A DNA stretch of 10,525 nucleotides from Nanobdellota archaeon (GCA_030695805.1 JAUYPG010000045.1:1-10525), one strand, 5' to 3'; positions 1-8,382 are shown, numbered from the stretch's first letter. The notes: generated by a model not told the origin, from the sequence alone. Translations and numbers: made by a program.

Positions 1-150
1 CTACGAGTAGCATGAAAAAATTTCTAATTTCTAATTACTAATTACTAATCAAGCACCAAACACGAATGTCCAAATGTTTCATACGCATTGGTCATTGAGT
101 TATTACGTCATTGGAAATTGATTAGAAATTAGATATTAGAAATTAGTAAT
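1..150. repeat. AT-rich inverted-repeat spacer
   Basis: No gene is visible here. Both ends are built from reiterations of the words CTAATTACTAATT and TTTCTAATT. The left arm is about 15-50 and its reverse complement is the right arm, about 118-153, so the element can fold into one long imperfect hairpin. The interior carries the words AGCACCAAA and AATGTCCAAATG, which recur in the spacers at 6320-6447 (reverse complement) and 1957-2117. This is a dispersed repeat family, not coding sequence. Confidence 0.6.
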
Positions 151-579
151 TCAAATGAGTCCGCGCTTCTTCATTTCGGGAAAAACCTTGTCCACGAGCG
201 CGTCATGAAACGCGTCCTCGAGATACGGCGAGAGTTTTCGCGCGTCTTTCAGAGACCCCTTCAGATCTCCGCAAAGAGCGGTTTCCGCGAGGCGTTCGAC
301 TGCCTCGCGCATGCCCTCGGCGTCTCCGCCGTGCATATAATCAGGCGCGAGAGGAATTCTTGCCGCGTTGCCTGGCGCTGCCAGAGACCCGTCATCCGAC
401 CCGGAAGTTCCCGCGGGCAAGGGCGCGGCCTGCGGCTCATATTTCAGCGCCTCTTTCACAATCTCGCGCTCCGGCGCGGAGCGCACGTCTCGCCCCTCCT
501 TGTACTCCGCGACCCGCTCCCCCATGTGCTGGATATTCTCCTCAAAATTCCCGGCCGTAAAATCTTGTACTTTTACCAT
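151..579 (-). CDS. hypothetical protein, 142 aa
   Basis: I do not recognise a named family. The protein is soluble, with no signal peptide or membrane segment. It has a charged N-terminal part (residues 1-50, with an AEYKEGRD stretch), a low-complexity Ala/Pro/Gly/Ser linker (about 50-80), and a C-terminal helical part (about 85-142) with the pattern MREAVERLAETALCGDL, then PYLEDAFHDALVDK, ending KKRGLI. A compact helical domain of this kind is plausible for a small conserved protein. The ATG at 579 is preceded by TATAAT at 588-593, 8 nt away, and by AAGGTAT directly before the ATG. It is the last gene of the co-oriented pilus block but lies 102 nt from its neighbour, across an AT-rich repeat and behind its own promoter-like box. 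A link to the pilus is therefore positional only. Confidence 0.75.
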   Translation of the reverse strand: MVKVQDFTAGNFEENIQHMGERVAEYKEGRDVRSAPEREIVKEALKYEPQAAPLPAGTSGSDDGSLAAPGNAARIPLAPDYMHGGDAEGMREAVERLAETALCGDLKGSLKDARKLSPYLEDAFHDALVDKVFPEMKKRGLI

Positions 580-587
580 ATACCTTA

Positions 588-593
588 ATTATA
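588..593 (-). promoter_or_regulatory. -10 box for the 142-aa gene (predicted leaderless start)
   Basis: On the minus strand the sequence is TATAAT, then 8 nt (TAAGGTAT), then the ATG at 579. A start point 7-8 nt after the box would fall on or next to the ATG. No convincing -35 hexamer is seen, because the upstream DNA is the AT repeat. Confidence 0.5.
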
Positions 594-597
594 ATGC

Positions 598-681
598 CTA
601 AATTTCTAATTACTAATTTCTAATCAAACCCCAATACTTAGAATTGCTAATTTTAGAAATTAGTAATTAGAAATTAGAAAT
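598..681. repeat. AT-rich inverted repeat between two genes
   Basis: The left arm (about 600-624, AAATTTCTAATTACTAATTT) and right arm (about 651-681) are near-perfect reverse complements. They enclose a short interior containing ACCCCAATACTTAG. Same family as at 1-150 and 6320-6447. Confidence 0.6.
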
Positions 682-1932
682 TTAAAGTTCATTTATCCGT
701 ATCTCCCCCGGAGAAAAGAGAATGTTCGAGGAATTCGAATATCCTCCCCCCGGCTCCGGGCTGGGACTTAGGGGCTCCGGTCCGGACGACCAGTCCGTCT
801 GATGGAAGACCTCGTTTCTCCACCGAGTCAGATAATCCTTCAGTTCAAAATTCGCCTCTGAGGAGCCCGAGGGCACCCACCGCACGCGCGCGCTCGTCTC
901 GATCGTCGAGGGGTCTTCCGTGCCGCCCGGAGAAACAATTTCTCCGGCCGGATTCCGATAGACGCGTTCTAAAGTGAGGGAGCGGGTAAAGACGGAGCCG
1001 TTATAAAGCGCGTACACCTCGGTCGGAGCTAGGGCGCGGTCATACACGCGGACATCGTCAATTCGTCCAGAAAAATAATTCGAATTATACTGCCCGATTA
1101 CAAGGTCCCCTTCGGCTCCGGATAAAGAAAAGGACGAGGTTGTTGTCGCGACCGCGATGCCGTCAATATAAAGTCGAAGCATGGGCGCGGGAGAGGATCC
1201 GTCGAAAACGCCCGCGACGTGATGCCACCCTCCAGGAGAAACCGGGGCGCGAGTAGCGTTCGTCTTGTCGCCGACGTAAAACCAAACGTTACCGTCATTG
1301 TTATAGGTAAGCCCATACCTGAGCCCGCCCTTTGATAAAAGTCCGGTATCGGGAAAGGAAGGGATTTCGCTTGCCCGCATCCAAAGGGAAAGCGTAAAGG
1401 CGTTTTGTAAATTAAGAGCCGGGTCATTCCCGAAAAAGATGAGGTCCCCGCTTCCGTTAAAAACCCGGCATCCTCCGACGCGGCACGACGCGCTGTATGA
1501 CGTTCCAAAAGCCCGGCCCGCAGTCCCATTCGGCAGAGCATTATGAAGAATGTCTCCAATGGACTCGTCAAAGCCCCAGCGCGCCACGAGCCCCATCGAG
1601 GGAGCGTCCGTCGTTACTCCCTCTTCGCCTCGCACGACTGCGAGCTCCGTTCCGCTCGCCGCGACATAATATAAAAAATCCGGACCCTTTTCCACGGTAG
1701 AAATCGCCGCCCAGTCCGCGTCCGCGACTGAACGCGCCCGGAGAAGCAGGTCACGCGCGAGGGAGGAGGCGGTTTCTGACTTCTGGTTCACGGCGCCTGA
1801 TCGCAGAACCAATACGATCCCGACCACAGCCGCGCCGATAAGGATCGACCCTACCGCGAGCGCCACCACGATCTCGATAAGCGACTGCCCCTCCTCACTT
1901 TTTATGTTTGTATGTCTTTGTTTGTTCGCCAT
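682..1932 (-). CDS. pilin-like protein with a LamG domain nested inside the pseudopilin body
   Basis: A 416-aa predicted minor pilin or pseudopilin. Residues 1-15 are a basic leader ending in Gly15, followed by QSLIE with Glu at +5 and a hydrophobic helix (about 21-44). This is the prepilin peptidase (PilD) processing and assembly signal. Residues about 113-312 form a LamG/concanavalin A-like module: RWGFDES, CRVGGCRVFNG, LSLWMRA, WHHVAGVFDG, LYIDG and DDVRVYDRALAPTEV. Residues 313-416 then return to a pseudopilin-style C-terminus (LERVYRNPAGEIV, GGTEDPST, RVRW, DYLTRWRNE), so the LamG module looks inserted into a PilV/GspI-like fold. I chose the ATG at 1932 over the in-frame TTG at 1956 because it is an ATG preceded by GGTGA at 5-nt spacing and gives a normal-length leader. 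Substrate is unknown; adhesion is an inference. Confidence 0.85.
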   Translation of the reverse strand: MANKQRHTNIKSEEGQSLIEIVVALAVGSILIGAAVVGIVLVLRSGAVNQKSETASSLARDLLLRARSVADADWAAISTVEKGPDFLYYVAASGTELAVVRGEEGVTTDAPSMGLVARWGFDESIGDILHNALPNGTAGRAFGTSYSASCRVGGCRVFNGSGDLIFFGNDPALNLQNAFTLSLWMRASEIPSFPDTGLLSKGGLRYGLTYNNDGNVWFYVGDKTNATRAPVSPGGWHHVAGVFDGSSPAPMLRLYIDGIAVATTTSSFSLSGAEGDLVIGQYNSNYFSGRIDDVRVYDRALAPTEVYALYNGSVFTRSLTLERVYRNPAGEIVSPGGTEDPSTIETSARVRWVPSGSSEANFELKDYLTRWRNEVFHQTDWSSGPEPLSPSPEPGGGYSNSSNILFSPGEIRINEL

Positions 1933-1956
1933 GGTAATCACCAAGTAAAAACACAA

Positions 1957-2117
1957 ATCCCAAGCACCAAATCACAAACAAATCCAAAATTCAAATGTTC
2001 AAAATTCTCCGCCAAAGGCGGATGCGCCTCGGGCGCAAAAACGTGTTTCGTGTTTGTTATTTTAATCATTCGATATTGTTTGTAATTTGGGATTTGGAAT
2101 TTGGTATTTTCCGATTA
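1957..2117. repeat. spacer with word repeats and a double hairpin
   Basis: No gene is seen. The ends contain CAAATCCC/AAATTC-type words (AAGCACCAAATC near 1968; the complementary-style GGGATTTGGAATTTGG near 2089-2106). The centre, 2008-2037, is a 30-bp GC-rich double hairpin with stems CCGCC/GGCGG and CGCC/GGCG. It matches the element at 4543-4572 at about 26 of 30 positions. Confidence 0.55.
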
Positions 2118-3209
2118 TCATCGTAGCTCTTCATACACCTCCCTCACTTCCGAGGGCTCGAGCGCGCGTCCGTAAAAACGAACTTCATCCAGCGTCCCTT
2201 GGAACACCTTCCCCGGAGAGCGCTCGCTCCTGCCGATTTCAAAATTATCAAAAGAGAATTTCGCGCCGGGAAAAGAAGCGGACGCCGCCTCTCTTCCATC
2301 AACGTATATCCGCTTTATTGTGCCGTCATAGACATAGGCAAGGTGATGCCACGCGTTCAAAGAGACCTGATCCGGGGCCGTAAGCTCGTCTGATGCGCCT
2401 TCCGAGGAGAGTGTGAAAAAACTGGGCTTCCTTGATGCCGCGAGAAATCTCCCGTACAAGACCCCGGAAGAGCCCAAATATGCCGAAAAAAGCGATCCGG
2501 AATTTCCGAAGCCCGTCTGATAGACCCATCCGGAAATCGTAAACTCCGAAAGTTTCCCGGAAAAATTTCCGGAAAGATAATCATTGACTCCATCAAAGGA
2601 AACGCATCCCCCAGCCCTGCAGGACAAACTCCGGAGAGCTCCGGCCTCGAGCGTGGCGTCGCGTCCGGCGGGCGTGACGTCAAAAAGAGAGGCGCCGCCC
2701 GTCTCATCGAAATGCCAGTACCCGAGAATACCGGTGTGCACGCGAGCAGCGACGGAACCCAACGCGGAAAGAACAACATCGCCAACGAGAGTTGCCACGC
2801 CCGGATGCGTAAGCGAAATAACCTTTGTCGCGGAAAGCCCGCCCGAGACCGGTCCAAACGAAGCGTCAAATTCGCTCCCTGCGTGTGGCTCCGAAAACAC
2901 GACTCCGGAGGAGAGACGATTGGTGCGCCGCACGGCGCCCGGATTATACGAAGACCCCCGGAAAAGTTCGTATGTTCCAGATCCCTCCATGTTTGAGAAG
3001 CGCATGCCCCAGGGAAACCCCTCTTCCTGGGTGCGAGACCTTTCCCGCGCGTCCTGGGCGGCGGATTCGAGTTCCTCCATGTTCGCGCGCACGCTTCTGG
3101 ATGCCCTGAAAGAAGTAAGGTTCAGCACGCCAACCGTGGAGAGAACAGCCACAATCGCGAGCCCGACGAGCACCTCGATCAATGTGAAGCCAGAATTTTT
3201 ATTTTCCAT
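2118..3209 (-). CDS. GspH/FimT-like pseudopilin with C-terminal LamG domain
   Basis: A 363-aa predicted minor pilin. Short leader MENKNSG, cleavage after Gly7, then FTLIE with Glu at +5 and a hydrophobic helix to about residue 30: a textbook type IV prepilin N-terminus. Residues 31-155 resemble the beta-rich body of GspH/FimT-type pseudopilins. From about 161 to the C-terminus lies a LamG/concanavalin A-like module with GYWHFDETGG, CRAGGCVSFDGVNDY, FTISGWVY, WHHLAYVYDG, IYVDGREA and DEVRFYGRALEPSEV. Two Cys in CRAGGC may form a small disulfide loop, also present in the neighbouring paralogue. The ATG at 3209 follows a hairpin element whose G-run gives a fortuitous GGGGGA about 7 nt upstream. 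It lies 62 nt after pilC in the same direction and is probably co-transcribed with it. Likely role: pilus initiation or tip adhesin. Confidence 0.88.
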   Translation of the reverse strand: MENKNSGFTLIEVLVGLAIVAVLSTVGVLNLTSFRASRSVRANMEELESAAQDARERSRTQEEGFPWGMRFSNMEGSGTYELFRGSSYNPGAVRRTNRLSSGVVFSEPHAGSEFDASFGPVSGGLSATKVISLTHPGVATLVGDVVLSALGSVAARVHTGILGYWHFDETGGASLFDVTPAGRDATLEAGALRSLSCRAGGCVSFDGVNDYLSGNFSGKLSEFTISGWVYQTGFGNSGSLFSAYLGSSGVLYGRFLAASRKPSFFTLSSEGASDELTAPDQVSLNAWHHLAYVYDGTIKRIYVDGREAASASFPGAKFSFDNFEIGRSERSPGKVFQGTLDEVRFYGRALEPSEVREVYEELR

Positions 3210-3265
3210 ACTATTTTCCCCCGCCGCGAGCGGGGTCCCGCTGTGGCGGGATATTTACTATTTTC
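3209..3265. repeat. GC-rich double hairpin flanked by 10-bp direct repeats
   Basis: The interior (3219-3255) holds two adjacent stem-loops, CCCCGC..GCGGGG and TCCCGC..GCGGGA. The perfect 10-mer TACTATTTTC occurs on both sides, at 3209-3218 and 3256-3265, like a target-site duplication. The left copy overlaps the start codon of the 2118-3209 gene. Confidence 0.6.
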
Positions 3266-3271
3266 TACTTT

Positions 3272-4483
3272 CTAGAATTGCGACGTAAGTTGATAAATGG
3301 GAACGATAACAGAAATGGCGATCACCCCAACCACTCCTCCCACAAAAAGAAGGAGGACGGGTTCAAGAAAAGAAATAAGGGTTTTCAGAGAAGAATCAAT
3401 TTCAATCGCGTAAAAATCCGCGAGCGTATCCAACACCTCTTCCGTGCGCCCGGCTTTTTCAGAAATGAGGATTAAACTCTGAACGGTCTGCGGAAAGGCG
3501 GACTCGCGCTTGAACGCCTCGCCAAGCGTAAGCCCCTTCGAAATGCCTTCTTTGGAAATCCTCGAGAGGGCCCCCCCGATCTCCCGGTGTCCCACGGCGT
3601 CTGATGTTATGAGAAGCGCCTCCGCGAGATGAATACCCGCGCGTATGAGGGAGGAAAAAGTCGAGGCGAAGCGCTGAAGCGCGATCTTTTGCAAAATATC
3701 GCGGACCACTGGAATGTCCCCAATGACAAGCCAGACGAACTTTTGAAATCCGAGAAAACGCTTATACAGGTAGACGGAAAGGATGATGAGAAGGATGAGG
3801 AAAACAATGACGACCCATCCGAACTTGCCGAAGAAAAAGCCAATGCCAAATACGATCCGGGAAAAAAACGGCGCTTCAAATCCCCCCTCGGTAAAGACCT
3901 TGGCAATGCGTGGCAGAGCAAAAGTTACGAGAAAAATAAGGACAAGAAAAGAGGTGGAAAGAAGAAAAACAGGATAGATAAGGGCGCTTTTTATCTGATC
4001 TTTCAATTGTTTTTCTTTTGAGAGGGAGGTGGTAAGGTTTTGAAACACATTATCCAGATTTCCGGAGGTCTCGCCGGCCTTCACAAGATTTATATAGACC
4101 GCGCTAAAGGAGTTCGGGTACTCCTCGAAGGCCGTATAAAAAGGACGTCCCTCCTCCAAATTCGTCCGGACCTGCATCAAAAAATCCCGGACAGCCGGCT
4201 TCTTGAAGTCCTCGAGCAGGATGGTGATCGCCTGAAGCAAACTTGTTCCGATTCGAAGCATAAGCCCCAGGTACTTGGATAAAAAAATCTCGTCCGTAAG
4301 AGTGATCTTCCCCTTGAAAAAACGGAGTCCGCCCGAACCGAACCGCCCCGCTATTTTTTTGATACTGATTGGGCGAAGACCCCGGCCCGCGATAAACCGA
4401 AGAACCTCCGAAACGTCCCGCGCGTCCATTTCGCTTTCCGTAATGCTTCCATCGGATTGTGTGGCTTTGTACTTATACCGCAA
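3272..4483 (-). CDS. pilC: type IV pilus inner-membrane platform protein PilC (GspF family)
   Basis: A 403-aa polytopic protein that forms the platform on which PilB acts during pilin polymerisation. The N-terminus RYKYKATQSDG is the usual opening of the family. Two GspF repeats follow, about 65-190 (GLMLRIGTSLLQAI, NLEEGRPF, AGETSGNLDNV) and about 268-395 (FASTFSSLIRAGIHLAEAL, LTLGEAF, SEKAGRTEEVL). Membrane segments are at about 167-190, 213-240 and 372-396. Length is normal for the family. The start is TTG (4483-4481); no in-frame ATG gives a full N-terminus. It is preceded immediately by a 7-bp tandem repeat with no SD. The upstream ATG at 4529 is out of frame by one base and runs into a stop. 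It lies 106 nt downstream of pilB, in the same direction. Confidence 0.95.
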   Translation of the reverse strand: MRYKYKATQSDGSITESEMDARDVSEVLRFIAGRGLRPISIKKIAGRFGSGGLRFFKGKITLTDEIFLSKYLGLMLRIGTSLLQAITILLEDFKKPAVRDFLMQVRTNLEEGRPFYTAFEEYPNSFSAVYINLVKAGETSGNLDNVFQNLTTSLSKEKQLKDQIKSALIYPVFLLSTSFLVLIFLVTFALPRIAKVFTEGGFEAPFFSRIVFGIGFFFGKFGWVVIVFLILLIILSVYLYKRFLGFQKFVWLVIGDIPVVRDILQKIALQRFASTFSSLIRAGIHLAEALLITSDAVGHREIGGALSRISKEGISKGLTLGEAFKRESAFPQTVQSLILISEKAGRTEEVLDTLADFYAIEIDSSLKTLISFLEPVLLLFVGGVVGVIAISVIVPIYQLTSQF

Positions 4484-4487
4484 GTTA

Positions 4488-4520
4488 GTTGTAAGTTGTA
4501 AGTTGTAAGTTGTAAGTTGT
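4488..4520. repeat. 7-bp tandem repeat upstream of pilC
   Basis: About 4.7 perfect copies of GTTGTAA (AACTTAC-type on the coding strand), degenerating at 4482-4487. It ends against the TTG start of pilC, so slippage would change the leader, and the frame relative to the ATG at 4529. Confidence 0.85.
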
Positions 4521-4542
4521 CGGTAACATACCTTTCAACTTT

Positions 4543-4572
4543 TCCGCCGAAGGCGGATCCGCCTCTGGCGGA
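4543..4572. repeat. GC-rich double-hairpin element
   Basis: A 30-bp element with stems CCGCC/GGCGG followed by CCGCC/GGCGG. It matches 2008-2037 at about 26 of 30 bases. The 9-mer CTTTCAACT lies on both sides (4532-4540 and 4583-4591), though the flanks are low-complexity. It sits in the pilB-pilC spacer. Confidence 0.6.
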
Positions 4573-4589
4573 CAACTCTCAACTTTCAA

Positions 4590-6314
<1,725 letters not shown>

Positions 6315-6319
6315 ACAAA

Positions 6320-6447
6320 ATAAAATTTCTAATTAACCTAATCAAATCCCAATGATTGAATGACCAATTTCTAAAAGTTGGTAATTAGACATTTTGACAT
6401 TGGTGCTTGGATCATTGATTAGGAATTAGAAATTAGTAATTAGTAAT
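6320..6447. repeat. AT-rich inverted-repeat spacer upstream of pilB
   Basis: The left arm begins AAATTTCTAATTA at 6325. The right arm (about 6414-6449) is its extended reverse complement, with GAAATTAGTAATTAGTAATT. The interior carries CCAATGATTG and CATTGGTGCTTGG. The reverse strand reproduces the order of words seen at 1-150 (CTAATC, GCACCAA, AATGTC, AAATG), so these are copies of one dispersed element. Confidence 0.6.
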
Positions 6448-7005
6448 TTACAAAACTATGCTCATTATCATTATAACTCCTAATGCTACGGGTATCCATA
6501 ACCAATAGAAGGAGAATCGTCGGTCGAGATGAAGGATGTACCGAAAAAAGAGGGTCCCGAGAAGAGACGCGAATCCCAAGGCGAGGAAATAATAGACCCA
6601 GGCGTAATGCCATGACGGATTCCCCAGAAGGAAGACAGCGATAGCGCCGAGATATGCCTCCTCGGGCTCGAAAAACCTTTCTTCAAATTTCTTGTTCAAA
6701 AAACGCATGGAGAAAAATGTGAGAAGCGCGACCACGAAAGAGAGTGCGTACCAAACACCGAACCGGACAAAATGATACGAAAAGACATATAAGGCGTTTT
6801 GGTGCGGAGGGATGAGAAGCGAGGCAGGGGGGCCGGACTCTTTCCAGATCGCGTACTGAAGATACACGAGGACAAGGTAAAAAAAGAGTATGGCGAAAAA
6901 AGAGGCGAAAAACAGGCCTCGAAAAAAGGAAAGCCGTTCCGGAAAACGGATTTGGAGGAAAAAGGCCGCGAGAAGAAGCGAAAGAGTGAGGATAAAAAGA
7001 ATCAT
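6448..7005 (-). CDS. small polytopic membrane protein of unknown function
   Basis: A 185-aa, very hydrophobic protein with about five or six membrane segments: roughly 1-19, 28-54, 70-99, 118-130, 133-155 and 164-185. A charged loop at 101-117 (NKKFEERFFEPEE) is probably cytoplasmic. I recognise no family. The GxGD active-site motif and CxxC of type IV prepilin peptidases are absent, so it is not an obvious PilD. It lies between the pilin and pilB, with 133 nt to pilB, which suggests a role in pilus biogenesis or envelope function, but this is context only. It has its own TATAAT 8 nt before the ATG at 7005, overlapping the base of a strong hairpin. This suggests independent leaderless expression after termination of the pilin transcript. 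Confidence 0.8.
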   Translation of the reverse strand: MILFILTLSLLLAAFFLQIRFPERLSFFRGLFFASFFAILFFYLVLVYLQYAIWKESGPPASLLIPPHQNALYVFSYHFVRFGVWYALSFVVALLTFFSMRFLNKKFEERFFEPEEAYLGAIAVFLLGNPSWHYAWVYYFLALGFASLLGTLFFRYILHLDRRFSFYWLWIPVALGVIMIMSIVL

Positions 7006-7013
7006 ATACCTAC

Positions 7014-7019
7014 ATTATA
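7014..7019 (-). promoter_or_regulatory. -10 box for the membrane protein gene (predicted leaderless)
   Basis: Minus-strand TATAAT, then GTAGGTAT, then the ATG at 7005. The 8-nt gap equals that of the gene at 151-579 and places the start point at the initiation codon. Any -35 element would fall within the hairpin at 7021-7058. Confidence 0.55.
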
Positions 7020-7020
7020 T

Positions 7021-7058
7021 AGTAAAACTCCACGGGTTCACGCCCGTGGAGTTTTACT
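7021..7058. terminator. strong bidirectional hairpin terminator
   Basis: A perfect 16-bp stem, AGTAAAACTCCACGGG and its complement, with a 6-nt loop. The stem base is A/T-rich (AGTAAAA..TTTTACT) over a GC-rich upper part, which is the shape of an intrinsic terminator readable in either direction. On the minus strand it would end the pilin transcript and abuts the next promoter. Confidence 0.65.
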
Positions 7059-7099
7059 AAAAATCTACTGTACCGCAGACGGCGCGGTATTACCGAAGG

Positions 7100-7200
7100 T
7101 AACCCCTCGTCGTCCCGCCTTGGCGGGGCTCGCTCGGGGTTATTTTCGCCTGTTTATCGTAACCTCGTCGCAAGCAACGAGGTATTGTAGGCGAAAATAA
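7100..7200. repeat. two stacked inverted repeats downstream of the pilin gene
   Basis: The first (7100-7140) has outer arms AACCCC/GGGGTT and an inner stem CCCGCC/GGCGGG. The second (7140-7200) has outer arms TTATTTTCGCCT (7140-7151) and AGGCGAAAATAA (7189-7200) and an inner stem ACCTCGT/ACGAGGT (7162-7183). The second begins 13 nt beyond the pilin stop codon. They could act as terminator or 3'-end stabiliser for the pilin mRNA. Nothing coding is evident. Confidence 0.55.
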
Positions 7201-7213
7201 CTTAAAAAACGAA

Positions 7214-7840
7214 TTAGAGATTCAGTCCGGGATCGTTTCCAACTTCGTAGAAGTCCGCGTTCGTGCCTCCATCCTTACTCTCAACATCCCCTGATCCGGC
7301 ATTCGAGTACTTAACGCTCTCCATAGCCGTATTGATTTCATACCAATCATTGGTGTTGTCGCACGCATACGCGTAGTAATTCGTAGCGCTGTTTACCGGA
7401 TCCATCGGAAGCTTCGCAAGCGGAGACCCTCCGGAAACAGAACCCAATCCTCCCACGCCAACACCAACATCAACCCAACCGGTGCCATCAACAGCAGTGC
7501 CCGTGTTCGCGGGATCGGGACACGTGGCGTTTTGAGCTGGAGCCACGGTAAATGGAGAAGCAGCGCCGGCATTTGCCGTACACCGAGCGGCGCTACACGC
7601 GCCAAGGGTGGCGGTAGTGGGATTAACATCGGCTAAATAGAGCGCGAGCGCGGTGTTCAAGGAATCCATGTCGGAAAGCCGCGTTGAGTCCCTGCCCTGC
7701 CGGATAAGCTCCGCCGGGTTCAAAATAAGGACCACGGCAGTCGCAAGGACCGCGAGGATCGCTATCACGACGAGAAGCTCGATCAGGGTAAATCCCCTCA
7801 CTCCCTTTTTCGCAATATGTAATTCGGAAAATTTCAACAT
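7214..7840 (-). CDS. type IV pilin (likely major pilin)
   Basis: A 208-aa prepilin. Basic leader of 16 residues ending KKGVRG, then FTLIELLVVIAILAVLATA, with Glu at +5 of the mature protein and the N-terminal polymerisation helix. This is a near-consensus type IV N-methylation/cleavage signal. The globular part is rich in Ala/Gly/Thr, with four Cys (82, 87, 107, 160) that may form two disulfides. The tail DFYEVGNDPGLNL resembles pilins of this bacterial group. The length and absence of extra domains suit the main fibre subunit, unlike the two LamG-bearing pseudopilins downstream. The ATG at 7840 has no SD (TCCGTAT precedes it). An extended -10 promoter at 7911-7938 would give a leader of about 60 nt. 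Strong hairpins lie after the stop, as expected for a highly expressed monocistronic pilin gene. Confidence 0.9.
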   Translation of the reverse strand: MLKFSELHIAKKGVRGFTLIELLVVIAILAVLATAVVLILNPAELIRQGRDSTRLSDMDSLNTALALYLADVNPTTATLGACSAARCTANAGAASPFTVAPAQNATCPDPANTGTAVDGTGWVDVGVGVGGLGSVSGGSPLAKLPMDPVNSATNYYAYACDNTNDWYEINTAMESVKYSNAGSGDVESKDGGTNADFYEVGNDPGLNL

Positions 7841-7910
7841 ATACGGAATTTAGATGATCTAAAATGATTCGACCTTATATAAAGAAAGAGACCTTCTTTA
7901 CTATTCATAT

Positions 7911-7938
7911 AGTATAGCATAAAGTCCTCGGCGGGCAA
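7911..7938 (-). promoter_or_regulatory. predicted promoter of the pilin gene
   Basis: On the minus strand: TTGCCC (7933-7938), a 16-nt spacer, then extended -10 TGCTATACT (7911-7919). The predicted start is near 7904, giving a 5' leader of about 64 nt. It lies between the response regulator stop and the pilin start, so the pilin can be transcribed independently. Confidence 0.5.
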
Positions 7939-7940
7939 TT

Positions 7941-8366
7941 TCAAGCGAAAAACTCTCTCACCTTGGAAACCAAATCCTCAATGGAAAGCTGGGCTTTTAC
8001 GAAATAACCGATGGCGCCGAGGGCCTGCCCTTTTTGCACATCCCCTTCCTGCCCGAGATTGGAGATGATAACAATAGGAATATGCTGATCCAGAAGTTTC
8101 GCGTTCTGGTTCATGCGCTCCATAAGCTCGAACCCGGAAATTTTCGGCAGGATGATATCGAGAAGCACGAGATTTGGAGCCGGTCCCTCCTCAAGAACGC
8201 GCAGGGCTTCCTCGCCGTCCCGGACGAGAGTAATATCGAAATCCTCCTTTTCCAAACGCCGCCTCAAGAGATTTCCCAAAAGCGGCTCGTCCTCGACGAT
8301 GAGTATTTTTTTCTGCCTCGCCTCGCCGGAGTTGCCAGCGGAGGCGGGATTTGTCTCGCTTTCCAT
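7941..8366 (-). CDS. single-domain response regulator (CheY-like receiver)
   Basis: A 141-aa protein: a short disordered Ser/Ala/Glu N-terminus (1-18), then one receiver domain to the C-terminus. Key residues are visible: acidic pair E25/D26 in ILIVEDE, phospho-acceptor D70 in LVLLDIILP, switch Ser102 in VIISN, and conserved K124 in FVKA. No DNA-binding or enzymatic output domain follows, so signalling must pass through protein contacts, as for CheY or PilG/PilH. No histidine kinase is in the window. The frame is open upstream to 8498, but I chose the ATG at 8366: the receiver fold begins just after it and a TGGTATAAT box lies 7 nt before it, predicting a leaderless mRNA. Its place directly upstream of the pilin suggests pilus control, but this is positional. 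Confidence 0.92.
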   Translation of the reverse strand: MESETNPASAGNSGEARQKKILIVEDEPLLGNLLRRRLEKEDFDITLVRDGEEALRVLEEGPAPNLVLLDIILPKISGFELMERMNQNAKLLDQHIPIVIISNLGQEGDVQKGQALGAIGYFVKAQLSIEDLVSKVREFFA

Positions 8367-8373
8367 GATAAGG

Positions 8374-8382
8374 ATTATACCA
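8374..8382 (-). promoter_or_regulatory. extended -10 box of the response regulator gene
   Basis: Minus-strand TGGTATAAT, a perfect extended -10, ends 7 nt before the ATG at 8366, so the predicted start point is the A of the ATG. A weak TTGTGA about 15 nt upstream could serve as -35. Confidence 0.6.

Noticed and set aside
1..150. CRISPR array from the reiterated AT words
   Set aside because: No constant repeat length with unique spacers, and no cas genes; the words form inverted repeats.
2584..3288. 234-aa open frame on the + strand opposite the LamG pseudopilin
   Set aside because: Antisense shadow in a GC-rich gene: Ser/Pro/Arg/Thr-rich, no recognisable domain, and it lies opposite a clear pilin gene.
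6448..7005. Prepilin peptidase (PilD) identity for the membrane protein
   Set aside because: No GxGD motif, no paired catalytic Asp, no CxxC domain.
6799..7200. 133-aa Lys/Arg-rich + strand frame
   Set aside because: Antisense of the membrane protein plus hairpins; the Lys/Glu richness is the complement of Phe/Leu-rich codons.
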